A stretch of 64,000 bases of DNA from Macquaria australasica. Lineage: Eukaryota; Chordata; Actinopteri; Centrarchiformes; Percichthyidae. Where the stretch lies: contig SEMN01000585.1 in NCBI GenBank assembly GCA_005408345.1, forward strand, positions 1-64,000, in the 5' to 3' direction. This document shows, one piece after another, positions 35,312-47,652 of this stretch; position 1 is the stretch's first letter; the number at the start of each line of letters is the position of its first letter. Both the position numbers and the translations under genes were made by a program. The notes beneath the pieces are model-generated. The model saw only the letters and a list, made by a program, of their open reading frames with translations. It did not search any database and was not told the origin of the DNA.

Positions 35312-35611
35312 TTCACCGGAAGTCACCTGTCGCGTTCCGGCTAACTTTACCTTTGTGCTAACGCTACTTCTGCTTTAACTAGCTCGCTAACAGCGACGCC
35401 ATCTCGGGATAAGGACATTTTTTTAGCAGCAGAAACAATTAAAACTTCTGAGACGACAATGCGACGTTACATTCGGTAAAGTACTACTTCTGCGCGGGAG
35501 CAACTTGGGTAAGAAAGTGTTTTATCCGCTCGCGAAGAGGACGTTCAGCTAGCTGACTGTTAGCCGCGGAGGAATTTCGCAGCCTGTTTATGTTTCCGCC
35601 GCTTCGGGGAA
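35312..35611 (+). promoter_or_regulatory. CpG-rich promoter and 5' UTR of pnrc1
   Basis: Base composition changes sharply to CpG-rich from about 35,330 and stays so through exon 1. An accggaagt site (35315-35323) is a consensus ETS site of the type found in broadly active promoters. No TATA box is evident. The exact transcription start cannot be placed. Confidence 0.55.
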
Positions 35612-38015
35612 ATGTTGGACGGATCTGCGGCCCGCAGCGATGAGGCCGGCGTCGGCAACGTCGAGAACAACAACCCGAGGTCGTTGATTTGCAGCAGCGA
35701 TGGGGTGAACAAAGCGAGGCAGGCGCTGCTGAAGAAAGGGGGAGGGAGGAAGCTGCATCACCAGAAACCCCCGAGAAACAGCCCCAACATCCGCCCGCCG
35801 GACCACAACAACAACACCACCACCACCACCCCGACCGCTCCGCCGGCTCAGCCCGGCACCGAGCTCCCCGCCGGTGCGCCCACCGCCCTGGCCCTCCACC
35901 AGCTCAAACACGGGGCCAAGAAAGAGGTAACTTCCTGGCGCGTCTTCATCTGCGCTCCAGTTTCTGCTTTTGATCAGTAAAATCGCCTCGGATGTCCCCC
36001 TAACCGGTCCAGTGTAACCCCGACGGCGCCCCCGCCCTCCTCACATTACTCTTGCATTTAGGGCAGAAAGATCAGCCCACTGACTGATCAGTCAATCCGC
36101 ACAAAATTCAGTTGGCAGCTGTTTTGGTGACCCCTCAAATGTGAGTATTTGCTGGATTTAGCGGTTCTTTGTGACTTTTGGACTGTTGGTGGGAGAAAAC
36201 GAGCCAAAGGAACATCTCTGTGAAACGGTCAATGGTCATTTTCACTCTTTTCTGACCAAACTGTTCTGCTCACCCGGACAAAACACCAGCAGTTGAAAAT
36301 AACAGTTAGTTGCAGCCCTAATTTACACCAATATCGGCATATTGTTTTGAAGCTGTGTGCTCATGAAGCCCCCTAAAAGAGGAAATGGAGCCTGTTAAAC
36401 AAATACAATGTTCATGTGCGATTGAAATAAAGAGGATTGAACCGTGATTAAAACCTCTGTAGTGCCCGAGGGGGTTTGAAATGACGCAGTTACTAATCCT
36501 TGTTGTGAAGAATCGAAAGTAGACATGTGGTGAACCAGCCCGTCCTTCCTCTTTCTGCAGACAGCTTCAGGATAAAGGCCGCAGATCGCTGTGCATTGCT
36601 GACACTGGGCTTGTCTGTAAAATAAATACAGGAGAGGAAACTGGTGTCAAAATGTGTTTTACAGTGCAGGAATTGTGTTCAGCTTGATCACATAATTGTG
36701 GTTTATTGTCTTTTTAAACCTTGTTAATTGAACAGTCATTGTGGGACATGCTGTGACATCTCTGCAATACATGCGTGACGATGACTGAAACAGACTCCTG
36801 TGGAACTTGATGTAAGCAGACTTTTAATAGAATATAACTCTGTGTGTCAGTATGTTGACAGGAGGTTTAATGTAAGCGTGGTAAAAGTTCGGGATTTGTC
36901 CAAACTGTTTAAGCTGCTAGATGTCTTTGTCACCAACTCACCCGCGTGTGTGTGTTTGTCCTCTTTTTGCTCACAAACCAAAACCAAACTGCTGAACTAT
37001 ACAGCTCGTACACACTTTTCCTGTTCCAGTTGCTAAAAGTTGGTTATTTATAACCAATCACCATCGTTCACCATCGTTTGTCAGACACCCAATCAAATCT
37101 TGCAGTGTTTTTAAAAAAAAAAAAAGTGACTTCCTAAAACAAAATGCCACTAAATGTCTGGATCACTTCAGATGTAGTAATGTTTACATCAGCAAGACTC
37201 CCCGAGGTGGCTTCACAGTAAAGGTTTGTGTGTGTGTGTTTTTCCTACTAAACTTAATTAAAAACTGGCGCTCATGAAATGTCGCACTGGCCAGTGTATT
37301 CTGCATCATTTCATGTTCTGATTGGCTGGTTTTTCAACGTGGGTCGTAGCAGCAGTTGCTGCATTCTGACTAAAGCTAGTAAGTCGACCTTGAGTAAGGA
37401 TTTTTTTTTTGTCAAACTACTATTTCCAAGGTGAAGAATGAACTTGAACGCTCGACGTGAAGATGTTGATTTGTCCAGTAATGGAATCATTATATTTATC
37501 TGATAACTGGATTAAAAGAGCTTGTTTCTGTTTCTTAGCTGCTGAAATCCAAAGGTGGCAGAGTGGAGCGAGGTGCCATGCAGCCAGGCGGCCAACCTGT
37601 GCGCAACCTGCCCAGACACGATCAAGTCACCCAGAACACGAACCCACGGAGCCTCAAGCCCAAACAGGGCCAGAGCCCAGGTGCTTCTCACCCCACGAAG
37701 AAGAAAGATCACAGCAGCCCGAATAAGCCCTCCTCTCTCCACCAGCCTCCACTCCGAGAGCAGAAAAAACCCCTCCACGCCTCCAACAACCTGAAGATCG
37801 CGAACACACTGCCCACTGAAGCTGCGCCTGAATACCTCAAAGACGGCGAGAAGGTCTACGCCGGAGCGAAGTTCAGTGAGCCGCCCTCACCCAGTGTCTT
37901 ACCTAAACCGCCCAGCCACTGGGTCGGAGAAAACGAGCCTCAGCAGAGCAACCAAAGCCGAGAGCAAATGACTGTTCACTTAAAGTCGCTGCTGAAGGTT
38001 CAGGATAAATCATGA
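35612..38015 (+). CDS. pnrc1: Proline-rich nuclear receptor coactivator 1-like
   Basis: Two coding exons, 35612-35926 (donor gtaact) and 37539-38015 (acceptor ttcttag), joined in phase 0: 263 residues. The C-terminus has the family block YAGAKFSEPPSPSVLPKPPS starting at residue 212, which includes the proline-rich SH3-binding site, followed by HWVG. Then comes LKSLLKVQ at 253-260, holding the LxxLL-type nuclear-receptor box. The spacer SNQSREQMTVHLK and the exon-border sequence KKE/LLKSK resemble PNRC1 rather than PNRC2. The N-terminal half is rich in Pro, Asn, His and Thr with little conservation expected. PNRC proteins coactivate nuclear receptors and bind decapping factors. The start is the first ATG in the CpG-rich exon and leaves an open frame up to the donor. 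Confidence 0.93.
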
Positions 38016-39195
38016 CCGCGGTCTGGAGTTTCGGATTTACACTGAATGCCAACAATTGGAAAATTAGTAGTGAGGTAAATTTGAGTTTGGCCTTTAACAC
38101 ACTGCAATACAATGGAGGGAGTTTTTATTAACTGTAGTACAATTTCCCATAATTCAACATGCTGCCTGCATTTGTGAACATTGTGGAGACGTCATGTTGT
38201 TGCTGGAGATCTGACTGACCTGCTGCGTATGTCAGATATTTTCTGCCTTCTCATTGGCAGAGGAAAGAGAAAATGTTTGCGATTGAATTTGTGAGCAAAC
38301 TAACTGTTGTTTCAGTAGGAGGTTTGAGGTCGTCTCCAGCAGCAACCCGACCGGCGTCTCATGTTTACATTACGTAAAAGCGACGACGGCGCTTTCTTTG
38401 TGGACACTTTGCGAAAAGGCAGCCTCGTGTGGATTGACTTTTTCAAGAGCTTGTGTAAATGTACATAATATATTGTGAACATATATTTGTGTATATTTTT
38501 CCTTGTTATTTTAACTGAGATTCTAGTTTTGTTACTGAGCTTTTTTTCCAAATAACAAAAAAATCAAAAAAGGAGGGGAAAAAAGTCCCCTGCGAACTGA
38601 GGCACTTTGTTACAGCTCCTTCAGGGTGAGGCACGAAGTGGACGGAAGAAAGACTTTTCTTACTGATTTGCACTGAAAACTAAAAGGAAGGGCGGGAAAC
38701 CTCATTTTGATGTTCCAAAGTCTGACCAGCCCCTTAGAGCACAGGAGAGGACTTTCCAGATAGATTCTGGCTGGCTACCTTTCAAAATGGTGCAGACGGC
38801 GGACAAATCAGAACCTACCAGCTAGCTGGTGGCTGAAGTTCTTTTCCCCTTCCCCCCCGAACACGGGTCCAGCCGGTGGAAAGCCGAGAGTCGAATCAGG
38901 GACTGTGAGGCTGTTCGGAAGCCTCAGCGAACTGAAGAGAAGACGACAATGTGAAAAGTCTGCTGCAGAAAGAAATCCAGCATCCAGACCGAGTGCATCT
39001 TCTGTTTGTTTTTTTTATATATTTTTTTAACTCTTTTGTACTTGGACTTTCAAGTATACGTTCACATTAAGCCGGCTAAATTTAAAACGGCATCTTTTTT
39101 TTCCTCTCTGTTTCTCACACCCAGAAACAAAGCTTTTCCAGAATGGTGGGTAAATCTTAAAAATCGTGGGCTTTGTGTTTCAGTGTGTACGGTTG
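38016..39195 (+). other. pnrc1 3' UTR and downstream sequence
   Basis: No coding segment. A run of A-rich and T-rich patches lies at 38,560-38,590 and 39,010-39,030. No clear AATAAA was found, so the end of the transcript is not placed. Confidence 0.4.
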
Positions 39196-39237
39196 AAGAC
39201 TGAACCTGCACAACCGTGACTGTGCAGGTTCAGTCTT
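39196..39237. other. Perfect 17-bp hairpin
   Basis: Arms 39196-39212 (aagactgaacctgcaca) and 39221-39237 are exact reverse complements with an 8-base spacer. It lies 1.2 kb past the pnrc1 stop. It could fold in RNA or as a DNA cruciform. The stem is shorter than a typical pre-miRNA. Confidence 0.85.
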
Positions 39238-39399
39238 TCCCCATACGCACTGAAAACACTGAAACAGCCAAGAAAAGATCAAGAAGACAATCTTCTGTCA
39301 CTTCAAACCTCCTCTGTGATCAGTTATATAGGCGATCGCCAACCCAGCTGTTGTCACTCAGCCGTTTTGGTCAGAAAAGGTCATGATTACAGTTAGTCG

Positions 39400-39886
39400 A
39401 TTAAAGGGAAACTGGTATTTTTAAACCTGGGCCCTTTTTTTTCTTTTTTAGCAAATGTTTGGTCAAAATGACTAATACTTACCAAAAGTTTTGGAATTGG
39501 TTCAGTAGATCGCCTCAGCCGGCATCCAGGAACGTAATCCTTTGGGGCAATTGCGCCCATGAAAAGTGCGTCCACTAAAAGTGCTTGTTTTTGCCACTGA
39601 CAGGCTCAGACTCTTAGTCCAAGTGTCTGACAACATTATGGAAAGGATCCCTACAGAGACAGAGCTGTCTGTTAAAGAGTAAGATCCTTTTTGTGTAACC
39701 AGAAACAGAAAGTCTCGCCCTGAAATCTCGCAAGAAGTTGAGTTGTTACAGGAAGACTAAAGGGTTGCGGATGGTGGCGAAGCCGATCTACTTCACCAAT
39801 AACAAAACTTTTGGTTCCAATTCTAAAACTTTTGGTAAGTATTAGTCATTTAGACCCCAAATTTGTAATAATAATAATAATAATTA

Positions 39887-39942
<56 letters not shown>

Positions 39943-39980
39943 GCCCAGGTTTAAAATCCCAGACTTTTCCTTTAAGTAAT
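39400..39980. mobile_element. Foldback element with long inverted arms
   Basis: The left arm includes tttaaacctgggccctt (about 39,420) and actaatacttaccaaaag (about 39,471). The right arm holds their complements, cttttggtaagtattagt (about 39,831) and aagggcccaggtttaaa (about 39,939). An (AT)n run of about 44 bp lies at 39,895-39,938. No coding capacity. Confidence 0.75.
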
Positions 39981-40450
39981 TAGTCAAATGCCAGAAAAAT
40001 GATCAACTATTTTGATAATTGTTTTGAGTCATTGTCCAAGCAAAAAAAAAGCACATTTGCTGGTTCCAGCCTCTAAAATGTGAAGATTTTATGCCCTTTT
40101 TTCTGCTTTACTGTATATCATTGTCAGGGAGTCCCTTAACCCCAGGGTTGGCGGTTCGATCCCTCGGCTCCTCCTGTCCACATGTCGAAGTGTCTTTGGG
40201 CAAGACACTGAACCAGATGGAGGCCAGTACCTTGCTCCGTCACCATCGGTGTGTGAATTTGTAAAGCGCTTTGGGAACCATTAAGGTTGAAAAGCTGTAT
40301 GAAGTTTGTCGGACAAAACAAGACATTTCAACATAATTGCAAGAGGCATTTTAAACACTTCTGGCATTTTATAGAATGATATGAAACAATAATTTAATCA
40401 ATAATGAAAGTAATTGTTAGTAGCATTATAATCATAAAATCATGATTTGA
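39981..40450. repeat. Old interspersed repeat with a SINE nested inside
   Basis: The left part (39,981-40,120) and right part (40,316-40,450) carry the flanks of the family seen in crip2 intron 1 ('gctggttccagcctctaaaa', then 'cattttatagaatgatatga'). They are separated by the SINE-like segment. Confidence 0.55.
40122..40315 (+). mobile_element. tRNA-derived SINE-like element
   Basis: Holds a good Pol III box B (ggttcgatccc, 40,150-40,160) and the phrase 'ctgtccacatgtcgaagtgt' followed by 'gggcaagacactgaac', characteristic of an abundant fish SINE. Box A is not clear. Confidence 0.6.
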
Positions 40451-41417
40451 TCGTTTTATTATATGGCAACAGAAACAGATGTATACAGTAAGTGAGGACA
40501 ACTACATGGTGAATTCGGCTGTATTCAAAGACATTTTTGTTGTATTTTAATGGTTTCTGTGGATGCAGGCAGCTGCTGGATCTTGTTTCTTGACCTCTGT
40601 GACGTCACATAAATGGAAAATTGTATTACTGTAGCAGAAACTGCCTGTTTTATTGCAGTGTTTTGAAATGATTTCATTCCAGTTATGATAATATGTTTAA
40701 CAACATACCTCCATGCCACAATTGGGAAAAATTTTCTTTTATGAAGCCTTTCATATCTAAATTAAAAATTAAAAGATTTGTTACCCCTATTAAATGTTGC
40801 TTCTGTGTTCATTACAAGCTAAGACAAGTTACCATGTCAGTTTTTATCGTGTTACAGACATAAAACAAGATATGGTTATAAAACCTGTCCTCCAGAGGTA
40901 AAAAAGTTTAGATTTTATTTAGTTTATTTTTTAAAATAGGTTAATGGTGAGAAAATTGTAAGAAAAATTATTTGACACAAAAGCTGGAAAAAACACTAAT
41001 CACCCTACCTTTCTTTTTTTGGAGATGCCCCTCTGATAAGTTTTAAATATAAAAAGAGTTTCTGTCACTAAATTGGCATTTTGCTGAATGTAGTTTGGCT
41101 TGAGATATCAAAGATATGAGTATCACATTTTCTTTGTAGGACCAACTTGTTTTCCTCTCCTGAGCTTTATGTTGGATGGTGATTTTTTTTTTTTGCAGAC
41201 TGATCTATACTCAGTATTTGTATGCAAGTATGTAACAAAAGATTTACTTAAAAAAAGCTACAAAAATGAAATTTTAGACATCAAGGACCCTTATTCAGTT
41301 TCTTCTGTCGTGTAAATCTTTTTTTTGCATATTTGTAGTCAATATAGTTCATTTCAAATTCAGACAAGTGAGACACTAAAACACTGATATTGATGTATAA
41401 ACATGACTTTAATCAGT

Positions 41418-41996
41418 GCTGTGGAAGCCAATAATGACCATAATGATTTGAATCTTATGAGAAACTGAATATTTAATTGGGAAATATAATTTAATCACCA
41501 CTGAATGCTTAATATTCAAATTTAAATTCTGAATTTATAGTACTGAAATATCTATTTTGAAAACCATCTATCTGAATTTATATTCCCTTTTATATAAATA
41601 AATTCTTTATGAATATATATTTAAGTATTTGTATTTATTTATAATATATATCCCATCTGTCTGAATTTGACAGAAATTTAAGCAACCAGATTCTTTGCAT
41701 TATTGAGATCAGAATTAAGCTCAATTCATTTGAGCAATTTTAATATAGTTTTTTCATTCTTGGTTTCCGAATTTGTGCACTCTAAAATATATAATTATAT
41801 ATGTACATCCTGGAAATAAAGTTTTTGAGATTGCACAACTTGAAATTGACGATTGAAAATTTCAAAGAGGGGGATTCAGACCGCTTAAATTCAGATAGAT
41901 GGTTTTCAAAGAAAAATGTTTCATTGCTTTAAATTCAGTGGTATTTAAATTCTAATAAGATTCAAATCATTATGGTCATAATTTGCTTCCATACAG
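41418..41996. mobile_element. Palindromic MITE, about 580 bp
   Basis: The left arm gaccataatgatttgaatc is mirrored at the right as gattcaaatcattatggtc; a second inner pair is aaaaccatctatctgaattt / aaattcagatagatggtttt. The body is very AT-rich and has no frame. Confidence 0.75.
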
Positions 41997-42179
41997 TTCT
42001 GCCTAACTTTCCACCAGCTTACATTAAAATATATTAGTTGTCAGGGTGTCCTGCAGACTAGCAGATGAACAAACACATGACCTCAGCGATGGAGGTAACA
42101 ATAGATGTCAAATTCGGTTTGGGAATCAAACATTTCTTTAAAAATAAACACCAAAAATTTCTCTTTTTCTGCCACTAGA

Positions 42180-45100
42180 TATGTTTCAGTGTGATAACTT
42201 GTTTTCTAGTCAATCAGTCTGCATTCTACATACTTGGATCATTTCTGTCCCGGGTCATCTCTGTCGTAATGTACATTGGTATCATGGTTGGGTTATTACT
42301 GGAGGACAAATTGTTTGTAACCAGGAAGAGGGACATCTGCAGTCTGGAGGACCGTCTTGCCCTGGGTTTCCAGCTTTGGGCAGGAACACTTAGCTGGAGA
42401 CAGACTATCTGGGTTAGAGGTGATTCTGATATCCTTGCCGTTCTCTGATGTCACGATGAATATGTTAGCCTAAATGAATCCACTCCCCCCAGTCACATTA
42501 ATACTCACATTCCTCGAGGAGGTGGAGTTGCAGCCATCTTCGACTCAAGCCTATTAATCAAACCTAAACCTAAACTAAATTATAACTCTTTCGAAAGCCT
42601 TGTTCTTAGCCTTTCACACCCAACCTGGAAAACAGTACAGCCAATTCTATTTGTTATAGTGTACCGAGCTCCTGGAGCATATTCTGAATTTTTATCTGAA
42701 TTCTCAGAGTTCTTATCAGGTTTAGTCCTTAAAACAGATAAAATAATTATTGTAGGTGATTTTAATATTCATGTGGATGTAGAAAATGATAGCCTTAGTG
42801 CTGCGTTTATCTCATTATTAGATTCGATTGGCTTCTGTCAGAGTGTGTACATAAACCCACTCACTGTTTTAACCACACCCTCGACCTTGTTCTTGTCTAT
42901 GGCATAGAAATTGAACATCTAATAGTCTTTCCACAGAATCCTTTTTTTATCAGACCATTATTTAATAACTTTTGAATTCCTATTACTGGACTACACGCCA
43001 TCAGGCAAACATTCCTACACTAGATGTCTATCTGATAGTGCTGTAGCTAAATTTAAGGAAGTGATTCCATCGGCATTTAATTCAGTTCCATGTCTCAATG
43101 TAACAGATGACTCCTATGCTAACTTTAGTCCCTCCCAAATTGATCATCTTGTTGATAGTGCTGCAGGCTCACTACGAATAACACTCGACTCTATCGCCCC
43201 TCTAAAAAGAAGATAATAAAACAGAGGAGGTTAGCTCCATGGTATAACCCGCAAACCCGCAAATTAAAGCAAACATCGCGAAAACTTGAAAGGAAATGGC
43301 GTTCCACCAATCTGGAGGAATCACGTTTAGCCTGGCAAGATAGTCTTAAATTTTATAGGAAGGCCCTCCGTAATGCCAGAGCAGCCTACTACTCATCATT
43401 AATAGAGGAAAATAAGAACAACCCCAGGTTTCTGTTCAGCACTGTAGCCAGGCTGACAGAGAGTCACAGCTCTGTTGAGCCATGTATTCCTATAGACCTC
43501 AGTAGTAATGACTTTATGACTATTACTATTATTATACTATTAGAGACAAAATTCAGCACCTCCTGCCCTCAGTTGGTACTGACTTATCTTCAAACACAGG
43601 AACCTTAGTAACAACTGTAAAACCTGATGTACATTTAGACTGCTTTTCTCCCATCAACCTTAGTCAACTAACTTCCATGATTTCCTCATCTAAGCCATCA
43701 ACGTGTCTCTTAGACCCCGTCCCAACTAGGCTGCTTAAAGAAGTTTTACCCTTAGTTAGCATTTCTTTACTAGATATGATCAATCTGTCCTTATTAAAAG
43801 GCTATGTGCCACAGTCCTTTTAAAGTAGCTGTAATTAAACCTCTTCTTTAAAAGCCCACTCTTGATCCAGGGGTTTTGTCAAACTATAGACCTATATCTA
43901 ACCCTCCCTTTCACTCTAAGATCCTTGAGAAAGCAGTCGCCAATCAGTTGTGTGACTTTCTACACAACAACAAGCTGTTTGAGGATTTTCAGTCAGGATT
44001 TAGAGTGCATCATAGCACAGAGACAGCACTGGTGAAAGTTACAAATGACCTTCTAATTGCATCCGACAAAGGACTTGTCTCTGTATTCGATACCATTGAC
44101 CATCACATTCTATTACAAAGACTTGAACATTTAATTGGCATTAAAATCACCGCACTAAGGTGGTTTAAATCCTATTTATCAGATCGATATCAGTTTGTAC
44201 ACGTTAATGATGAATCCTCTATGCACGCCAAAGTTAGTCATGGAGTTCCACAAGGTTCTGTGCTTGGACCAATTCTATTTACCTTTTATATGCTTCCTTT
44301 AGGCAATATTATTAGGAAGCACTCCATAAATTTTCATTGTTATGCAGATGATACCCAATTATATTTATCGATCAAGCCAGATGAAACCAATCAATTAGTT
44401 AAACTTCAAGCATGCCTTAAGGACATAAAAACCTGGATGACCTGCAATTTTCTGATGTTAAACTCAGACAAAACCTAAGTTATTGTACTTGGCCCCGAAC
44501 ACCTTCGAAACACATTATCTAAAGATATAGTTTCTCTAGATGGCATTGCCCTGGCCTCCAGTGACACCGTAAGGAATCTTGGAGTTATCTTTGATCAGGA
44601 TATGTCCTTAAACTCCCACATAAAACAAACTTCAAGAACTGCCTTTTTTCATTTACGTAACATTGCAAAAATCAGGCACATCCTGTCTCAAAAGATGCAG
44701 AAAAACTAGTCCATGCTTTTTTTACGTCTAGGCTGGACTACTGCAACTCTCTATTATCAGGCTGCCCCAATAAGTCCCTTAAGACTCTCCAGCTGATCCA
44801 GAATGCTGCGGCACGTTTACTGACAAGAACCAGAAAAAGAGATCATATTTCTCCAATATTAGCTTCTCTACACTGGCTCCCTGTAAAATCCAGGATAGAA
44901 TTTAAAATCCTTCTCCTTACCTTCAAAGCCCTAAATGGTCAGGCACCATCATATCTTAAAGAGCTCATAGTACCCTATTACCCCACTAGAGCACTGTGCT
45001 CCCAGAATGCAGGGTTCCTTGTGGTTTCTAGAGTCTCTAAAAGTAGAATGGGAGCCAGAGCCTTCAGCTATCAAGCTCCTCTCCTGTGGAACCAGATCCC

Positions 45101-45880
45101 AGTTTGTGTACGGGAGGCGGACAACCTCCTCACATTTAAGAGTAGGCTTAAGACTTTCCTCTTTGATAAAGCTTATAGTAGGGCTGACTCAGGTGACCCT
45201 GAGCCCCCCCTTAGTTATGCTGCTATAGGCCTAGACTGCCGGGGGACTTCCTATGATGCACTGAGCTCCTTTCTCCTCCTCTTCCTCTCCATCTGTACGC
45301 CCTCATATCCCATCAATGCTTGTTATTAATTCAACTTCTTCCCGTAGTTGTGTGCTTTCTCTCCCCTCTCTCCTTCTGTTGCTTTCTGCAGGTATTTCTG
45401 CCTCTGGAGCTGTAGAGTCTGGATCTATGGTTGCAGGCCACCTGCTGCCCCCGTGCTCCTGCTCTGCACCCGCTGCTGCTATTACTGTTATTGCTCTTAT
45501 TATTAGTATTACTATTATTATATTGCTCTTAGTATTATTTCTGTTGGTGTTAACATCAATACCATTACCACAACTATTGCTTTACATCCCTATGTGGAAC
45601 TGTATTGTGCTGCTGTATGTTCTCTTTCCTCCTGCTCTCTCTCTCCTGCTCCCCCCCCCCCCCTTCAACCCAACCGGTCGAGGCAGATGACTGCCCACCC
45701 AGAGCCTGGTTCTGCTCGAGGTTTCTACCTGTTAAAAGGGAGTTTTTCCTTGCCACTGTCGCATAGTGCTGCTCATGGTGGGAACTGTTGGGTCTCTGTA
45801 AATATAAAGAGTCGGTCTAGACTTGCTCTATTCGAAAAAGTGCTGCTATATAAATAAATCTGAATTGAATTGAATTGAAA
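42180..45880 (+). mobile_element. Nearly complete but inactive L2-clade LINE
   Basis: The endonuclease domain begins around 42,430 (VYRAPGAYSEFLSEFSEFL, then IIIVGDFNIHVD at about 42,750). Reverse transcriptase follows at 43,876-44,478 with YRPISNPPFHSKILEK, HGVPQGSVLGPILF and CYADDTQLYLS. The coding region is broken by several stops, for example at 42,906 and 44,476, and by frameshifts, so it cannot supply protein. The 3' end carries a C-run (45,651-45,663) and a tail of GAATT units. Two other 3' fragments of the same family are at 1-193 and 8,740-9,165. The exact 5' border is uncertain. Confidence 0.9.
43876..44478 (+). pseudogene. L2 reverse transcriptase fragment
   Basis: A 200-codon open frame covering RT blocks from the fingers to past the catalytic YADD. 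It ends at a premature TAA just after LMLNSDKT, where L2 proteins normally continue; downstream coding resumes in the same element after the stop. Non-functional. Confidence 0.88.
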
Positions 45881-47172
45881 AGAAATCTAGCCATCAGTTT
45901 TTCAGATACCTTGGTCAAGAGAGAAAGTTTTAGTGTACCTGTCCTGACTTAAAGGTGGCGCTAGAGGAACATAACACGATGAAATTTAAGTCCTCAAAGC
46001 CCTCGGGTGGCTATAGCAGTCTGCCCATTGTCTGATCGGGACTCGGATTGGATAGTCTTTATTTTCCCTGAGGGGCAATTTGGTTTGCAAACAGTAGTCA
46101 ACACAATCTATACACAACAATACACAACATAAAAAACCCATAAATACATATAATAAACATACAGTAGATGTCATCATAATAAAGTTATAATGAGCAATAA
46201 AAGCACTAAGAGTCCATCAGTCCTTTGTTAAAGTGTGTGTGTGCATTAGGCCTACAGCTTGTTTAAGAACCCAACAACTGAGTCCCATGCGAATGGGGCT
46301 TTAGGCACCATCTGAATCAAAACATGATGACAGTTATGGGTGTGTTTGCTTACTGAATTGTGCCATCAGTCAAATCTGCACAAACCACACCCACACAGTC
46401 CTGACAAGTGGCAAATTTAACTTTGATTGTTGCTTATTTAGTAATTAATATTTAATGTTGACTTGAACTTGCACCAGCTAGTTACTAACTTTGTCTGTCT
46501 GCTGTTTGGTGCGAGCCAGGTACTGTACAGTGGGGTTTTAGAGCATTTTTGCTGAAGACAGCTGCCTGCTGCGGCTGAAAACGGGGCTGAGAGCAGTGAG
46601 AGTGAACCAAAACAGTAAAGTTGCAGGCCGTAAGAACCAAACAATGAGCTGAAAGAGGCTAAAAATCTCTGTACAGCTGGGAGGAAGTGCAGAGTTGGTG
46701 ATAATTCTCTGTGGGTTTGGTACAGCGAGCCACCCTTTTCACATTACGCATAGTCATTTGATGCATTGTTTGTATAAAAACATTGATTAGAGCAGCTTTA
46801 AATTTTTAAACCACATTTTCAGGGGCTTTATACCCAACATGTGAAATCCTTCATTAAAAGACATGTTGCCTGTTCTCAGAAGAACATATGATTTTAGAAA
46901 TATAAATCAACTTGTGTGAATCAATCAGAACCTGTTGCTGTCAAAGTTGACATTCAATATACAGTAGTTATCTTACTAAGTTGTGAACAGGGGGTGTGAG
47001 TATTATATAATAACCCAATCATGTCTTCTGACTGCATTGCACTGTGTTCTATTGAGGCTACTGTGCCCAGAGATTTTTTGTGAAGAATGAAGAAAGAATA
47101 CTTTTTTTTGTGAATATTCCACCTACTGTAGCACACTTCAAATTTACATATATGTCATATGTGGAGTCTCAC
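45881..47172. other. Spacer downstream of the last detectable adgrd2 exon
   Basis: Contains decayed repeats: 'atagtctttattttccctga' near 46,050, and a segment at 46,330-46,460 related to 17,540-17,650. I searched both strands by eye for the conserved TM3 motif and other TM3-TM7 exons and found none. Confidence 0.5.
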
Positions 47173-47620
47173 CTCATTGGCAGATGCCCAGTCACTGCAC
47201 ATCAACAGCAGCTCAGCAATGCCCAGAGCAACAATCAGGTTCTTATGGACGGTAGTACGGTCTGATTTAGGGACACTGCACAGGTACATACACATACACA
47301 CACACATATCCATGAATGCAAACACACACAGCAAAAAATATTTGAGTGAAGATCTCACAGTAGTTCTGAAAAAATGTTCACTGTGGTGCTTGTTCTGTTT
47401 TTTTCTTCACATCTATTGATGTGAATCTGGCAGGGTTTTATGAAATGCTTTTCACCCTCTGCGCTTTACAGAGTGCTTTCTGTGATGTTTGTGACTCACC
47501 CCACAGCAATGAAGAGGATGAAGGTGAAGAGGAGGCCACACAGAGACACTCCACAGCCAATGAACGTCATCACCTGCAGAGCTTTTTCGTTCTCCGGGCT
47601 CCTCTGACACAAGACACACA

Positions 47621-47652
<32 letters not shown>

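Noticed and set aside
35588..35911. Minus-strand frame opposite pnrc1 exon 1
   Set aside because: GC-rich antisense shadow of the Pro/His/Asn-rich pnrc1 exon.
41100..41315. 71-codon plus-strand frame after a ttttgcag-like acceptor
   Set aside because: AT-rich, no known domain, no partner exon in phase; chance acceptor.
45316..45690. 124-codon hydrophobic plus-strand frame
   Set aside because: Lies in the 3' untranslated part of the L2 LINE, and the hydrophobic stretch comes from tat/att-rich repeats.
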